Assembly: GCF_002909485.1 (NCBI RefSeq)
Contig: NZ_PPXG01000005.1
Coordinates: 397,369-461,368 of the forward strand
Reading direction: 5' to 3'
Source of the DNA: Stutzerimonas stutzeri
Lineage (GTDB): Bacteria > Pseudomonadota > Gammaproteobacteria > Pseudomonadales > Pseudomonadaceae
DNA length: 64,000 nt
The first letter of the stretch is position 1. Every line of letters begins with the position of its first letter. Below, piece by piece: positions 1-10,424 of this stretch. The position numbers and the translations under genes were made by a program. The notes beneath the pieces are model-generated. The model was not told the origin of the DNA and did no database searches. It saw only the letters and a list, made by a program, of their open reading frames with translations.

Positions 1-132
1 GGCGTTGTGCCGCGCACCGAAACTCGGCCCGCCGATGTACACCGCATCGGCGCCATGCAGGATGGCTTCACGGGCGATGGACGTGTCCCGAGCAGGGGAG
101 AGCAGTTCGAGGTGGTGTTGGGGCAAGGACAT
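1..132 (-). CDS. rlhA: U32 family peptidase-like protein, RlhA type (5' end only)
   Basis: Only the first 44 codons lie in the window; the gene runs off the left edge. The visible N-terminus contains LELLSPARD and then HGADAVYIGGPSFGARHNA, the opening of the U32 family subgroup of E. coli RlhA (YdcP), an enzyme needed for 5-hydroxycytidine formation in 23S rRNA. I start at the ATG ending at 132 because it gives the same eight-residue leader before LELL as RlhA. An in-frame ATG ending at 165 would add 11 residues, and neither has a clear Shine-Dalgarno. The catalytic and cysteine regions are outside the window, so function rests on the N-terminus alone. Confidence 0.8.
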   Translation of the reverse strand, partial: MSLPQHHLELLSPARDTSIAREAILHGADAVYIGGPSFGARHNA

Positions 133-275
133 GAGTGCGGACCGGTTTGAAACGAAGTCGCGCATTGTAATGGCTTGTAGGTGGTTTGGGATTGGTCGCT
201 GGACGTGTGGGCGTGTGGCTGTTGGTTACTGGCAAAGGTGGTCGAGGTGGGGCATGTCCCACCTCGACAGCTGGA

Positions 276-719
276 TCAACGTGCCAGCTTGGTGTTACGT
301 ACGCCTTTTTGACCTTCGCTTTCCGATACTTCTGTCAGCTTGGCACCACCGACGAAAACGCCCATCTTGATCGACTGGCGGACGTAGTGGTTCTTGCCCG
401 CCTGAGCGTTCAGCTCAAGGAGGTTGTCGCCGAATTCGGATTCGGTCGCGAGTACATGCGGACCAGGGCTGACGAGCCGATAGAAGTAGGTTTTGGCAGC
501 GGTCTCGCCAATCACTTCATCGTCGATCTTGATGGTCTTCTTCACTGCCGCACCAAGGGAAGAATCGCGGAAGATATACAGACCAGCCTGGTCCTGCGGC
601 GGTGCCGAGAACGACTTCAGGGCTTGATCCTTGTCCGCTGACTCCATAGGCACCGAGGCGCAACCGGACAGCAGAGCCAAGCCCAACGCTACCGCGCTCA
701 TCGTCAGTTTGTTAAACAT
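276..719 (-). CDS. DUF2846-type lipoprotein
   Basis: 147 aa. A lipoprotein signal peptide ends in LLSGC (Cys20), so the mature protein should be lipid-anchored after signal peptidase II cleavage. The body has the DUF2846 look: GLYIFRDSSLGAAVKKTIKI, a dihydrophobic beta-rich core (YFYRLVSPGPHVL) and FGDNLLELNAQAGKNHYVRQ. The family is of unknown function. The start has a strong ribosome site (AAGGA, 7 bases before ATG). It is transcribed in the same direction as the rlhA-like gene but separated by about 140 bp, so co-transcription is not evident. Confidence 0.85.
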   Translation of the reverse strand: MFNKLTMSAVALGLALLSGCASVPMESADKDQALKSFSAPPQDQAGLYIFRDSSLGAAVKKTIKIDDEVIGETAAKTYFYRLVSPGPHVLATESEFGDNLLELNAQAGKNHYVRQSIKMGVFVGGAKLTEVSESEGQKGVRNTKLAR

Positions 720-851
720 GCTTTTTCCTTATGTGTTGACTGAAACGGCCCCACTGGCCGCAAGTCCCTATCGGCTGCATCGCGAGTTTCTTGTAGCCTT
801 CATTCGAAAAGAATGACGAGGGTCAAAGGCCACGCACCTGCTCGTCGCGAG

Positions 852-875
852 GCCAGGACGCGGGAGCGTCCTGGC
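852..875. terminator. Perfect 9-bp stem-loop downstream of the beta-glucan synthase
   Basis: GCCAGGACG and CGTCCTGGC pair perfectly around a 6-base loop, 43 bp past the stop codon of the large minus-strand gene. There is no U-run after it on either strand, so it may be a transcript-end stabilising hairpin and not an intrinsic terminator. Confidence 0.35.
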
Positions 876-917
876 CGTTGCTGCGCTGCAGCGTGGATCG
901 ACCCGGCTACACGATGC

Positions 918-3900
918 TCAGAGTGTCAGCAGCAGCCGATGCTGCCCCCCATCCAGCGCAAGCCGTACGCATTCGTCATCGCATTCGAGGGTGTTGTCAT
1001 TCAACCGCGCATGCTTGATGCCGCGATTGGCCTGCGCGGGGTTTTCCACGCGGATGGCATAGCGGGTTTCGCCCAGGGTGATGTTGGCCTCGAACACCGG
1101 CCATTCACTGCTGATGCAGGGGTCGATGAACAGCCAGTTACCTTCCCGCCGTATCCCGAGGATGCCCTCGACGCCCGCCCGGTACATCCAGCCAGCAGCG
1201 CCGGTGTACCAGGTCCAGCCGCCGCGGCCGTTATGTGGTGCGACACCGTAGACATCCGCCGCCACAACGTAAGGCTCGACCTTGTAGCGCTTGCTCTGCT
1301 CGGGCGTCAGTGAGTGGTTGATCGGGTTCAGCAACTTGAACATCCGGCACGCTGCATCACCGTCGCCCAGCTTGGCAAAGGCGAGCATGGCCCACATCGC
1401 TGCGTGGCTGTACTGCCCGCCGTTTTCGCGCAGGCCCGGCGGATAACCCTTGATGTAGCCCGGTTCCTTTTCCGTCTTGTCGAACGGTGGGGTGAACAGC
1501 AGAGCCAAACCGTCGTGTTCGCGGATCAGGTGATGCTTGACCGAAGCCATCGCCTGGCTCGCACGAGCCGGTTCGGCCGCACCAGACAACACCGCCCACG
1601 ACTGGGCGATCGAATCGATGCGGCACTCGTCGCTATCCTTGGAACCGAGCCAGGTGCCGTCGTCGAAGGTCGCGCGGCGATACCATTCGCCATCCCAGGC
1701 CTTTTCTTCAAGCGAATCGGTGAGCGCCAAGGCGTGTTCACGCCAGCGTTCGGCGCGCTGGGCGTCAGCCACCGTGCCTCGCTGGTCTGCCAGCGGCGCG
1801 AACAGTTCGATAGTGCGCAAAAGCAACCAGGCGAGCCAGACACTCTCTCCCTTGCCTTCTTCGCCTACGCGGTTCATGCCATCGTTCCAATCGCCGCCAC
1901 CGATCAGCGGGAAACCCATTTCTCCGGTCAGTTCCAGGCATTGATCGAGCCCGCGTGCGCAATGCTCGAACAGCGGCGCAGTGTCGCCGGCCATCATCGG
2001 CTGGAAGAAGGCGTCGTGTTCGCCGGGCTTGAGCAGGGGCCCTTCGAGGAAGGTCACTGGCTCATCGAGGATCGCAGCGTCACCGGACACCTGGATATAG
2101 GTCGCCGTGGCGAACGACAGCCAGACACGGTCGTCGGAGATTCGCGTACGTACCCCCTGACCGGAGTGCGGCAGCCACCAGTGCTGCACGTCGCCTTCAG
2201 GGAACTGGCGGCTGGCTGCACGCAGGATATGGCTGCGGGTGGCCTCTGGCTGGGAAAAAGTCAGCGCCATGCCGTCCTGCAACTGGTCGCGGAAGCCATA
2301 GGCACCACTGGCCTGGTAGAAGGCCGAGCGCGCCCAGATGCGGCAGGCGAGGGTCTGATACAGCAGCCAGCCGTTAAGCATGATGTCCATTGCCCGGTCT
2401 GGTGTTTTCACTTGCACCGAGCCGAGGGCGCGGCGCCAGTGGTCCGTGACTTCTTGCAGCACCGCGTCGAGATCTGCCTGGCGATAGCGCTCGACCAGCG
2501 CGCGCGCTTCATCGGCCGAAGCGCATTGGCCGAGGAAAGCTACGATCTCGACACTCTCTCCTGGGGCCAGCTCGACCATGCACTGCAATGCTGCGCAAGG
2601 GTCCATGCCCGCGCCGACCCTGCCGGACAGCGGGCTGCCGGCGTGCAGCGCCGCAGGCGTGGCGGGACCACTGTTGCGGCCAAGGAACTCGCAGCGATCA
2701 GCCGTCCATGCCGTTTGCCGCCCAGCGAGGTCGGCGAAGGACACGCGTCCGGGAAATGCGCTGCTCCAGGGATTGCGAGCCATCAACAAGCCGCTGCTGT
2801 CGTCGCGTTCGGTGATGACGAAGGGCGCGGAGGCGCTTCGTGACACACCGAGCACCCATTCGCTGTAACGGCTGACCGATAGCCTGCGTGGCATGGCTGA
2901 CAGATTGCGCAACGTCAGGCGGGATATCTTGATCGGATCGGCTAGCGGCACGTATTCGAGCAGATCCATGGCGATGCCATCGGCCTGATGCTCGAAGCGG
3001 CTGTAGCCGTGCCCATGGCGTGCGACATAGAGGCCACTATCGCGAATGGGTTGCGCGGTGGGGCTGAACAGCGCACCGCTGTCCACATCATTGATGTAGA
3101 AAGCTTCGCCGCAGGGATCGGTGACCGGGTCGTTGGACCAGGGCGTGATCTGATTCTCCCGACTGTTTTCAGCCCAGGTGTATCCGCTGCCCTGAGCCGA
3201 TACCTGAAAACCGAACTTCGGATTGGCGATCACGTTGATCCAGGGGGCGGGAGTGCTTGCGCCCGCTTCCAGCAGGGTGACGTACTCGTGGCCGTCTTTG
3301 TCGAAGCCACCCAGGCCGTTGAAGAACTCCAGGCTCTGCGCCAGTTCTCGGCCGAAAACGGACGGTGCCGAAACGACCTGCCGTGATGGTGGGGCATCGA
3401 AATGCGCCGCCACGGCATCGCTCGGGTGCAACTGGTTGGCCAGCTGATTGGCGATTGCTCCGCGGCGGGCGATCAGTGAAACCCGGGCGACACTGCGTAG
3501 CAGCGCGCGTGCCTCGGTGCTCAACAAATCAGCGCGCAGCATGTACACGGAACCATGGGCAAGTTCGGCGCCGAAGCGCGGACGCGACTGGCTGCTGCGT
3601 ACCGCGGTTTCGATGGCGATCTGCAGGTCCTGAAGATAGGAACTGGCGTGCTCGTTGAGAATCACCAAATCCACCGCCAGGCGCTTCATGCGCCAGTACT
3701 CATGGGCGCGTAGTAGCTGGCGCACCTGGGCGATGTCCTGAATGTCGTCGATGCGCAGCAGCACGATGGGCAGATCGCCGGATATCGAATGCGGCCACAG
3801 GCCGGACTGGGCACCGGCGCCCTCGATGATCGCCGCCGATGGCGCGCGGAAGTGCGGGTCGGCATAGAGGATGGGTGCGGCGAGGCGCTGGAAGTCGGCG

Positions 3901-6900
3901 GCTTCGGCAGGCTTTATATCAAGGTGTCGCAGCTGCACCTGAGCTTGAGTCCAGGCCAGAGTCTTGGCGCGGTCGTAGGCGCTGCGGTCGTGGTGCTTCT
4001 CGATCAGATTGAGCAGCTCGTCTCGCGAGCCAGCGACGAACGTCCAGAACGCCACACGTGCGACCTTGCCAGGCGCGACCTTGACCCGATACTTGAGCGC
4101 AAAGATCGGGTCGAGCACCGTGCCGACCGTATTCGACAACGCTCGTCCTTCGGCGATGACCGCGGCGGTGGCAACGCTCGGCCGTTGGCCGATGAAGCGG
4201 GCGCGATCGGTTTCATACTGCGGGTCGGCCACGACCTCGCCTTCGGCAACGGCAAAGTGTGCCGCCCATATTGGGCGCTCGCCCTCGCTGCGTAGGCGGC
4301 GGGTGGCGAGCAGTGCGCCGAATTCGGGCAGATATTCAGTGACCACGAACAGCTTGGCGAATGCCGGATGCGCGTTGTCGGTGGACGGGGTGGTGAGCAC
4401 CACTTCGCTGTAGGTGGTCAGCTCTATTTCACGGACACCGGAGCCGCTGTTGACCAGCGACACGCGGCGCACTTCGCCGTCATCCTCACCCGACACCAGG
4501 ACATCGAGGGTGGTGGTCAGGTCCAGATCGTGACGAATGAACTCGGCGCGATCCTCGGCAAAGATCACTTCATGGCTCAGGGCATCGCTGCCGATGGGCT
4601 GGCCGCCAGCCGGCCAGACTCGACCGTCGGCGGTATCACGCAGAAAGATGAACGACCCGTAGTCGTCACGGCTGGCATCTTCGCGCCAGCGGGTAACCGC
4701 TATATCGCGCCAGCGGCTATAGCCAGCTCCCGCAGCGGTGAGCATCACCGCGTAGCGCCCATTGCTGAGCAGGTGAGTGACCGGCGCAGCGCCGGCCGCG
4801 CAGGCATTGAGGCGGCGCAGGGCTTGCGGGTCACCGCCGCCCTCGACCGCGCGAATCTTCACCTCTTCGGCACGTGGATGGGCGATGGCCACGTCACGCG
4901 GCATGCGTTCTTGCAGCAGCAGTTCGCAGGCCTGGATCATCGGCTCGCGATGGAAGCGCGCGCGCATCTGTCCGTCCTGCAGGGTGTTGGCGATGGCGAC
5001 GATGGTCATGCCCTGGTGGTGGGCCATGTAGTTGCGCACGATGACGAAGGTCTGGCCGTCCGGCAGCCGCGCCGGGGTGAAGTCCAGGGCCTCGTAAAAG
5101 CCGTAGCGGCCGACCGCACCCATCTGCGCCAGGCGGCGGAAATTGGCTTGCGCGCCAGGTGCATCGATCATGGTTGCAAGGCCGGTGGCATAGGGCGCAA
5201 TGACCAGGTTTTCCGCCAGGCCACGCTTTAGACCGAGGCCCGGCACGCCGAAGTTGGAGTATTGGTAAGTGAATTCCATGTCGCGGGCGTGGTAGGCCGA
5301 CTCGGATACGCCCCATGGGACGTTGCGGTCGTTGCCGTAGCCCTGCTGACGCTGCACCACCAGGCTGTTGGTCTGCTCCAGCAGACTGCCCGCCGGTGCA
5401 CGCATGACCAGTGAGGGCATCAGGTATTCGAACATCGAGCCTGACCATGAGATCAGTGCCGAGCCGTTACCCAGCGGCGTTGCGGTGCGCCCCAGACGGA
5501 ACCAGTGGCGGGTGGTCACGTCACCCTTGGCAATGGCGAACAGGCTGGCCAGTCGTGCCTCGGATGCCAGCAAGTCGTAGCAGCTCGGATCGAGGCTGTT
5601 TTCGGCCAACCCGTAGCCAATCGACAGCAACTTGCGCTCGGGATCGAGCAGGAAGGCGAAATCCATTTCCAGCGCCATTTGCCTGGTCGTTCGCGCCAGC
5701 TCACGCAGGCGCGCTTGTGTGTCGTTTAGCGCCTCACCGTGCAGCTGACGGTCACGGGCGTGTTCGGCCAGGGTGTGGCCCAGCGCATCGATCCAGAAGC
5801 GCAGGTCAGCCGACTCGTCGTAAGCGCTCGGCGGGCAGATTTCCAGGCTCAGGCGTGTGGCTTTTTCGGCCAGCTGGTGCAGCGTCGCCGACAGCGTATC
5901 GAGCGCTTGCTCTTCGCCAAGTTGCGTAGCGATTTCATCGAGCAGCTCGCATAGCGGACGGCCACGCTCGCCACTGGCTGTCGGCAGCGCCGCGATGGCC
6001 TGGCGAATCAGGGCCAGGGTGTCATGCAGACCCGCACGGGCGTTCGGTGCAGTGGGCGCGTCGAGCCATTCTTCACAGGCGTTGGCGATGGCGATCAGGT
6101 GGCCGGCAAGGTTGCCGCTATCCACCGCTGACACATAAGCCGGCTCCAGCGCTCGCATGTCCTCGGTGGCGTACCAGTTGAAGAAGTGCCCGCGATGAAG
6201 CTGCAGGTGGCTCATGCTCTCCAGCGTCGCCTCCAGGCGCTCGATGGTTTGCAGGGTGCCGGCCCAACCGAAGTCACGTGCAGTGACGGCTGAGAGCAGG
6301 TAAAGGCCCATATTGGTGGGCGAGGTGCGACGCGCAACGACCGGCTTGGGGTCTTCCTGGAAATTATCCGGCGGCAGCATGTTGTCGGCCGGCGTGACGA
6401 AGGTTTCGAAGAAGCGCCAGGTGCGTCGTGCGATCAGGCGCAGTTCCTGCGCGTCTGGTTCGGCGAGCGTCTGACTGCGGGCGACGCGCGGCGAGCGGCT
6501 GGCCCACAAGGCCAGAGCGGGTGCGCCGAGCCAGAGCAGAGCGAAGGGCAACACGATGGGCCACGAAGCCGGGGCAGTCACCAGAATGAATAGGGTTGAG
6601 CCAACACCGAGTAGCGTGCCGCCAGCCATGCCGCGATAGAAACCGCTTAGCTTCAAGCGCGGGCTGATGGCCGACTGGGCTGCGGTGGTCCACTCCAGCA
6701 GATTGCGCCGGGCTGACAGCCGTGAAAGCGTGCGGGCAATGGCGTCGAGCATGCGCCAGGCCTGGTCCGGCAGAAATGCCAGGTTCAGCGCGGTTTGCGA
6801 GGCGGCCAGGCGCAGGTCATCGCGCAGTCTTCGCAGATGGCTTTGCGCGCAGATACCACTGCGGGCGGGTAGCAGAGTGAAGCAGATCGGCAGTAAAGCG

Positions 6901-9452
6901 GGTATCGCCATCGTGGCGAGGATGAGTGCGGTGCCAATCAGTGCAGCGGGTAGTGGCAGCAGCCAGCACAGCGCCAGGGCCAGCAGTGTGAGAGGCGCTA
7001 CCAGCGAGCGTCGCAGGTTGTCGAGCATCTTGAAACGACCGATGTCGGGCAGGGCCTGCGGGCCACTGCGAGCACCGAATATCCATGGCAGCAACTGCCA
7101 GTCGCCACGGGTCCAGCGGTGCTGGCGCTTACCCGACACGTCGTAGCGCGAGGGGAATTCCTCGACCACCTCGACATCCGTCGCCAGTCCCGCGCGGGCG
7201 AACACACCCTCGAACAGGTCGTGGCTGAGCATGGTGTTTTCCGGGACCCGACCAGCGAGTGCCGCCTCGAAGGCATCGATATCGTAGATGCCCTTGCCGG
7301 TATACGAGCCTTCGCCAAACAGATCCTGATAGACATCGGAAACAGCCGCCGCATAAGGGTCCATGCCGCCCGGGCTGGAGAACACCCGTTGATAGAACGA
7401 GCCTTCCCGGCCGACCGGCAGCGAAGGGGTAACCCGTGGCTGGAGAATCGCGTAACCGTTGACCACCCGTTGCTCGGGCACGCTGAACCGCGGACGGTTG
7501 AGCGGATGCGCCATCTTGCCGATCAGGCGCATCGCGGCGTCACGCGGTAGGCGTGTGTCGGCGTCCAGGGTGATTACATAACGCACATCGGCTGGCACCT
7601 GCTGTGTGCAACCAGCCAGTGGGATGTAGCTGGTGTCGGTGGCGCCGCGCAGCAACTGGTTCAACTCATGCAGTTTGCCGCGCTTGCGCTCCCAGCCCAT
7701 CCAGCAACCTTCGCTGGGGTTGTATTGCCGCCGACGGTGCAGGATCAGGAAGCGGCTGCCGCCGGGCGCTGGGCCATAGCGCTCGTTCAAACTGGCAATG
7801 GCGGCAACAGCGACTTCGAGCAGGCGCGCATCGCCGGGCAAGGTTTCCTCATCGGCATCCAGGCCATCGGTGAGCAACGCGAAGGTGAGATCACCCCCGG
7901 CTCCGGCCAGGTGGTGCACTTCGATCCGTTCGATCTGCTCCAGCAGGTCCGCCTCGTTGGTCAGCAGTGTGGGCACTGCGACCAGGGTACGCAGTGACTG
8001 CGGCACGCCGGCGGTCAGGTCCAGGCCAGGCAGGGTCATGGCGCCGAAGCGCCAGGTGATCAGTCGGTTGACCAGCGTGGTCGCCACATCGGTAATCGGC
8101 AGAAACGCCACGACGGCCAGCAGTGCGAGCCAGCCGGCGCCGACCCCAGCGCTGGTTAACGCCTGCAGGCCAATCGATAGCAGCAGCGCGGTCACCAGCA
8201 GAATCGATCCGACATAGCCGACGATGCCGAGCTGGATATGGAATCGGCTCAGGCGCAGCCCCAGCGGCGGGCTGAACGCGATGCTGCGTTCGAGAGCCAG
8301 GCGGCCTTCGCCGATCAGGTGATAGCCCGGATCGCCCACACGCTCATCCTGAGCGAGATCGCTGCTTGGTGCTGCGGCAGCAGCAGCGAGCGCTGCGCCG
8401 GCCACTTCCAGTTCCGTAGCGGTCGAGCCACGCGCCAGTTGCTCGATGGCGCTGCGATAGAGGTTGCGTGTGGGGAAGTCCATGGTGGCGAAGGCGCTTG
8501 CGCCGCGCAGCCGCTCATCAACGAGGCTGATGTTTTCGAACAGCTCGGTCCAGTCGATATCGGAGATCAGCCGCATGCTGGTGATGACGTTACGCACGCT
8601 GACGTTGGACGCGCCCTGGCGTTGTTGCGAGTGCTGCACCACCTCGTCGATGGTGCTGCCCTGGCGACCGAGTTCCTCTTCCAGCCAGCCCAGCGCAGGT
8701 GTGGTTCGCGGGTCCTGATCGCGCAGGCGCTTGGCCAGTTCCGCGGCGAAGACTACCGACATTGTCTCGCTGCCACGTGCGGCGATTTCATCGTCCAGCG
8801 CCTTTTTCGCGGAGACGGCCGAGAGCAGTCGATTGGCCAGTGCATCAGCGGTAGCGCGGGTTGCGCGGCCATCGGAAATCTGGTCGCTCAGGCGGCGCAG
8901 GTTCTCGATCAGGACGATGCGCAGCGTAATGGCGACGGCCCATAGCTCGCCGATCGTCAGCGGCTGTACTTGCTGGTACGCGTTGATAAAGCGCCGCAGC
9001 GTTTCGGGGTCGAAATGGCTATCGGTGTGGGCGACGAAAGCCCAGGCCAGGCCGAATACTCGCGGGTAGCCAATGAACGGCCCCTCCGCCAGCTTTGGCA
9101 ACTGACGGTAGAAGCCCGGTGGCAGGTCGTCGCGAATCTCGCGGATCTGCGCTTCGACCAGATGATAGTTATCCAGCAACCACTCCGCGGCAGGTACCAC
9201 GCTGCGGCCACTCTCCAACTCGGCGGCACTGGCGCGGTAGGCTGCCAGCAACACCGTGGCGTTATCGTTCAAGCGCGCGTGCAGGGATAGCACAGCCGGT
9301 GGGCGGGTAGTGACCGGCTGGGCGGCAGCGAGGCTGCGCGCGTGATGCTCGAGCCGCTCGGGGCCGAACAGCTCATCGCGAACTGGGGCGAGATCGCTCC
9401 ATACGGGCGAACGCTGCTGGCGTCCGAGGATGTGACGGAAAACTGAGGTCAT
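918..9452 (-). CDS. Cyclic beta-glucan synthase, NdvB/Cgs type (GT84 + GH94)
   Basis: 2844 aa, the usual size of Sinorhizobium NdvB and Brucella Cgs (about 2830-2870). Membrane segments lie near residues 405-455, 815-855 and 940-980. The GT84 transferase part has the DxD motif D630-A-D632 (ITLDADTRLP) and Q777-HRW (KRQHRWTRGDW). A glycoamylase-like region follows, then two GH94-like phosphorylase/CBM parts ending in GGGDWNDGMNR (Asp2521, Asp2524). In the family these parts initiate, elongate, set length and cyclise beta-1,2-glucan from UDP-glucose in the inner membrane for export to the periplasm. The start is the ATG before TSVFRHILGRQ; 26 upstream in-frame residues look non-coding. The glucan linkage made here is inferred from the family. 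Confidence 0.93.
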   Translation of the reverse strand: MTSVFRHILGRQQRSPVWSDLAPVRDELFGPERLEHHARSLAAAQPVTTRPPAVLSLHARLNDNATVLLAAYRASAAELESGRSVVPAAEWLLDNYHLVEAQIREIRDDLPPGFYRQLPKLAEGPFIGYPRVFGLAWAFVAHTDSHFDPETLRRFINAYQQVQPLTIGELWAVAITLRIVLIENLRRLSDQISDGRATRATADALANRLLSAVSAKKALDDEIAARGSETMSVVFAAELAKRLRDQDPRTTPALGWLEEELGRQGSTIDEVVQHSQQRQGASNVSVRNVITSMRLISDIDWTELFENISLVDERLRGASAFATMDFPTRNLYRSAIEQLARGSTATELEVAGAALAAAAAAPSSDLAQDERVGDPGYHLIGEGRLALERSIAFSPPLGLRLSRFHIQLGIVGYVGSILLVTALLLSIGLQALTSAGVGAGWLALLAVVAFLPITDVATTLVNRLITWRFGAMTLPGLDLTAGVPQSLRTLVAVPTLLTNEADLLEQIERIEVHHLAGAGGDLTFALLTDGLDADEETLPGDARLLEVAVAAIASLNERYGPAPGGSRFLILHRRRQYNPSEGCWMGWERKRGKLHELNQLLRGATDTSYIPLAGCTQQVPADVRYVITLDADTRLPRDAAMRLIGKMAHPLNRPRFSVPEQRVVNGYAILQPRVTPSLPVGREGSFYQRVFSSPGGMDPYAAAVSDVYQDLFGEGSYTGKGIYDIDAFEAALAGRVPENTMLSHDLFEGVFARAGLATDVEVVEEFPSRYDVSGKRQHRWTRGDWQLLPWIFGARSGPQALPDIGRFKMLDNLRRSLVAPLTLLALALCWLLPLPAALIGTALILATMAIPALLPICFTLLPARSGICAQSHLRRLRDDLRLAASQTALNLAFLPDQAWRMLDAIARTLSRLSARRNLLEWTTAAQSAISPRLKLSGFYRGMAGGTLLGVGSTLFILVTAPASWPIVLPFALLWLGAPALALWASRSPRVARSQTLAEPDAQELRLIARRTWRFFETFVTPADNMLPPDNFQEDPKPVVARRTSPTNMGLYLLSAVTARDFGWAGTLQTIERLEATLESMSHLQLHRGHFFNWYATEDMRALEPAYVSAVDSGNLAGHLIAIANACEEWLDAPTAPNARAGLHDTLALIRQAIAALPTASGERGRPLCELLDEIATQLGEEQALDTLSATLHQLAEKATRLSLEICPPSAYDESADLRFWIDALGHTLAEHARDRQLHGEALNDTQARLRELARTTRQMALEMDFAFLLDPERKLLSIGYGLAENSLDPSCYDLLASEARLASLFAIAKGDVTTRHWFRLGRTATPLGNGSALISWSGSMFEYLMPSLVMRAPAGSLLEQTNSLVVQRQQGYGNDRNVPWGVSESAYHARDMEFTYQYSNFGVPGLGLKRGLAENLVIAPYATGLATMIDAPGAQANFRRLAQMGAVGRYGFYEALDFTPARLPDGQTFVIVRNYMAHHQGMTIVAIANTLQDGQMRARFHREPMIQACELLLQERMPRDVAIAHPRAEEVKIRAVEGGGDPQALRRLNACAAGAAPVTHLLSNGRYAVMLTAAGAGYSRWRDIAVTRWREDASRDDYGSFIFLRDTADGRVWPAGGQPIGSDALSHEVIFAEDRAEFIRHDLDLTTTLDVLVSGEDDGEVRRVSLVNSGSGVREIELTTYSEVVLTTPSTDNAHPAFAKLFVVTEYLPEFGALLATRRLRSEGERPIWAAHFAVAEGEVVADPQYETDRARFIGQRPSVATAAVIAEGRALSNTVGTVLDPIFALKYRVKVAPGKVARVAFWTFVAGSRDELLNLIEKHHDRSAYDRAKTLAWTQAQVQLRHLDIKPAEAADFQRLAAPILYADPHFRAPSAAIIEGAGAQSGLWPHSISGDLPIVLLRIDDIQDIAQVRQLLRAHEYWRMKRLAVDLVILNEHASSYLQDLQIAIETAVRSSQSRPRFGAELAHGSVYMLRADLLSTEARALLRSVARVSLIARRGAIANQLANQLHPSDAVAAHFDAPPSRQVVSAPSVFGRELAQSLEFFNGLGGFDKDGHEYVTLLEAGASTPAPWINVIANPKFGFQVSAQGSGYTWAENSRENQITPWSNDPVTDPCGEAFYINDVDSGALFSPTAQPIRDSGLYVARHGHGYSRFEHQADGIAMDLLEYVPLADPIKISRLTLRNLSAMPRRLSVSRYSEWVLGVSRSASAPFVITERDDSSGLLMARNPWSSAFPGRVSFADLAGRQTAWTADRCEFLGRNSGPATPAALHAGSPLSGRVGAGMDPCAALQCMVELAPGESVEIVAFLGQCASADEARALVERYRQADLDAVLQEVTDHWRRALGSVQVKTPDRAMDIMLNGWLLYQTLACRIWARSAFYQASGAYGFRDQLQDGMALTFSQPEATRSHILRAASRQFPEGDVQHWWLPHSGQGVRTRISDDRVWLSFATATYIQVSGDAAILDEPVTFLEGPLLKPGEHDAFFQPMMAGDTAPLFEHCARGLDQCLELTGEMGFPLIGGGDWNDGMNRVGEEGKGESVWLAWLLLRTIELFAPLADQRGTVADAQRAERWREHALALTDSLEEKAWDGEWYRRATFDDGTWLGSKDSDECRIDSIAQSWAVLSGAAEPARASQAMASVKHHLIREHDGLALLFTPPFDKTEKEPGYIKGYPPGLRENGGQYSHAAMWAMLAFAKLGDGDAACRMFKLLNPINHSLTPEQSKRYKVEPYVVAADVYGVAPHNGRGGWTWYTGAAGWMYRAGVEGILGIRREGNWLFIDPCISSEWPVFEANITLGETRYAIRVENPAQANRGIKHARLNDNTLECDDECVRLALDGGQHRLLLTL

Positions 9453-9870
9453 GAGCGCCTGTCCGACTAGCGGAAATAGGGGAACAGGCGTTAGTGCGCC
9501 GGCTCCTGTCGGGAGGAACCACGGCGGCAAGCTTTCGGAACAACAGGAAACCGATTGCCGGTTTCTGCCAAATCGCCGTACGACCTCGTCATTTCACCAA
9601 TCCGCAGGGCGGTCAGCAGAGGCGTCAAGAATCGGCGAGCCATGAAAGCAGCAGGGCATATGGGCCGAGCCGCTTGCAGGAAGGATGCTGTCGCAGCATT
9701 CGATTCACCATACAGCAATGCGGGTTTTATTGTTGGTGGTTGACCCGGCCCCGGCCAGGACAGAGGTTACGCAACGGCTGTATCAGGCCAGTGGCGAGTT
9801 GCGCAGGACGGCTGGTCAGCGGATGGGCTCGGCGGGTGGACATGTGCGCAGGGCGGTCGAGCCGGATACG
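9453..9870. other. Intergenic region with no supported gene
   Basis: About 420 bp between the beta-glucan synthase start and the next minus-strand gene. I see no convincing ORF, RNA gene or repeat. A short imperfect dyad (AAACCG, ATTG, CCGGTTT) lies near 9547-9563. The promoter of the synthase should lie in the left part, but no clean -35/-10 pair stands out. Confidence 0.5.
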
Positions 9871-10272
9871 TCACGCGCCGCCCAGCAAATCGTGCGCATC
9901 GAGCAGGCGCCAGGCGATCTCCGGGTGCCTGTCCAGGCCGCGTCGAACGGCTGCGGCGATGGCGGGGCGGGTTTTGCGGCACAGGCCCGGTTGCTCGGCG
10001 AATTCGATGGCGATGCCGCGCATGCTGCGCACCTCGTTGTGGCCTGGTGCGACGGTCATGCGGATGCTGAGCTGGTCGTACATGCGTTGCTGCAGGCGTT
10101 CGAGATCGTCCAGGCTCTGCACGTTTTCCAGGCGTTCGAGCAGGCGGCGTTCCTCGTGACGGGTCAACCATAGGATGCGCACGTCGGCGCCGGGTGTTTC
10201 CAGCAACTCGTCGCGCCGGCAGGTACAGGTGCCGGGCGGGCAGGATGGGCGGAGCGGCGGCTGACTGTTCAT
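9871..10272 (-). CDS. Conserved hypothetical protein
   Basis: 133 aa, not recognised. A short cysteine patch near the N-terminus (C11, C16, C18 in CPPGTCTC) could bind metal. The rest is charged and helical, with RLLERLENVQSLDDLERLQQ predicting a coiled coil and a basic/acidic C-terminal half (GLDRHPEIAWRLLDAHDLL). No signal peptide or membrane segment. Codon usage fits the genome and the frame is cleaner than a longer overlapping frame in another phase, so it is probably real. The gene upstream is divergent (CAP protein). Confidence 0.6.
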   Translation of the reverse strand: MNSQPPLRPSCPPGTCTCRRDELLETPGADVRILWLTRHEERRLLERLENVQSLDDLERLQQRMYDQLSIRMTVAPGHNEVRSMRGIAIEFAEQPGLCRKTRPAIAAAVRRGLDRHPEIAWRLLDAHDLLGGA

Positions 10273-10424
10273 GGCTTTCGATCATAGCCAAGCCTGCGCA
10301 ACGCGCACAGCCAGTGGCTACATGCTGGCCCGCTGATGACAAGTGCGGCAGCCTCGCGCACCATGGCGCTTCTTTTTGCGCCGGGTGCGCTTCGTTCCGT
10401 CAGGGATTTCGCTGGAGAACTGTC

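Noticed and set aside
1314..2843. 509-aa plus-strand open frame inside the beta-glucan synthase
   Set aside because: Antisense shadow of the synthase C-terminus; no domain, no ribosome site.
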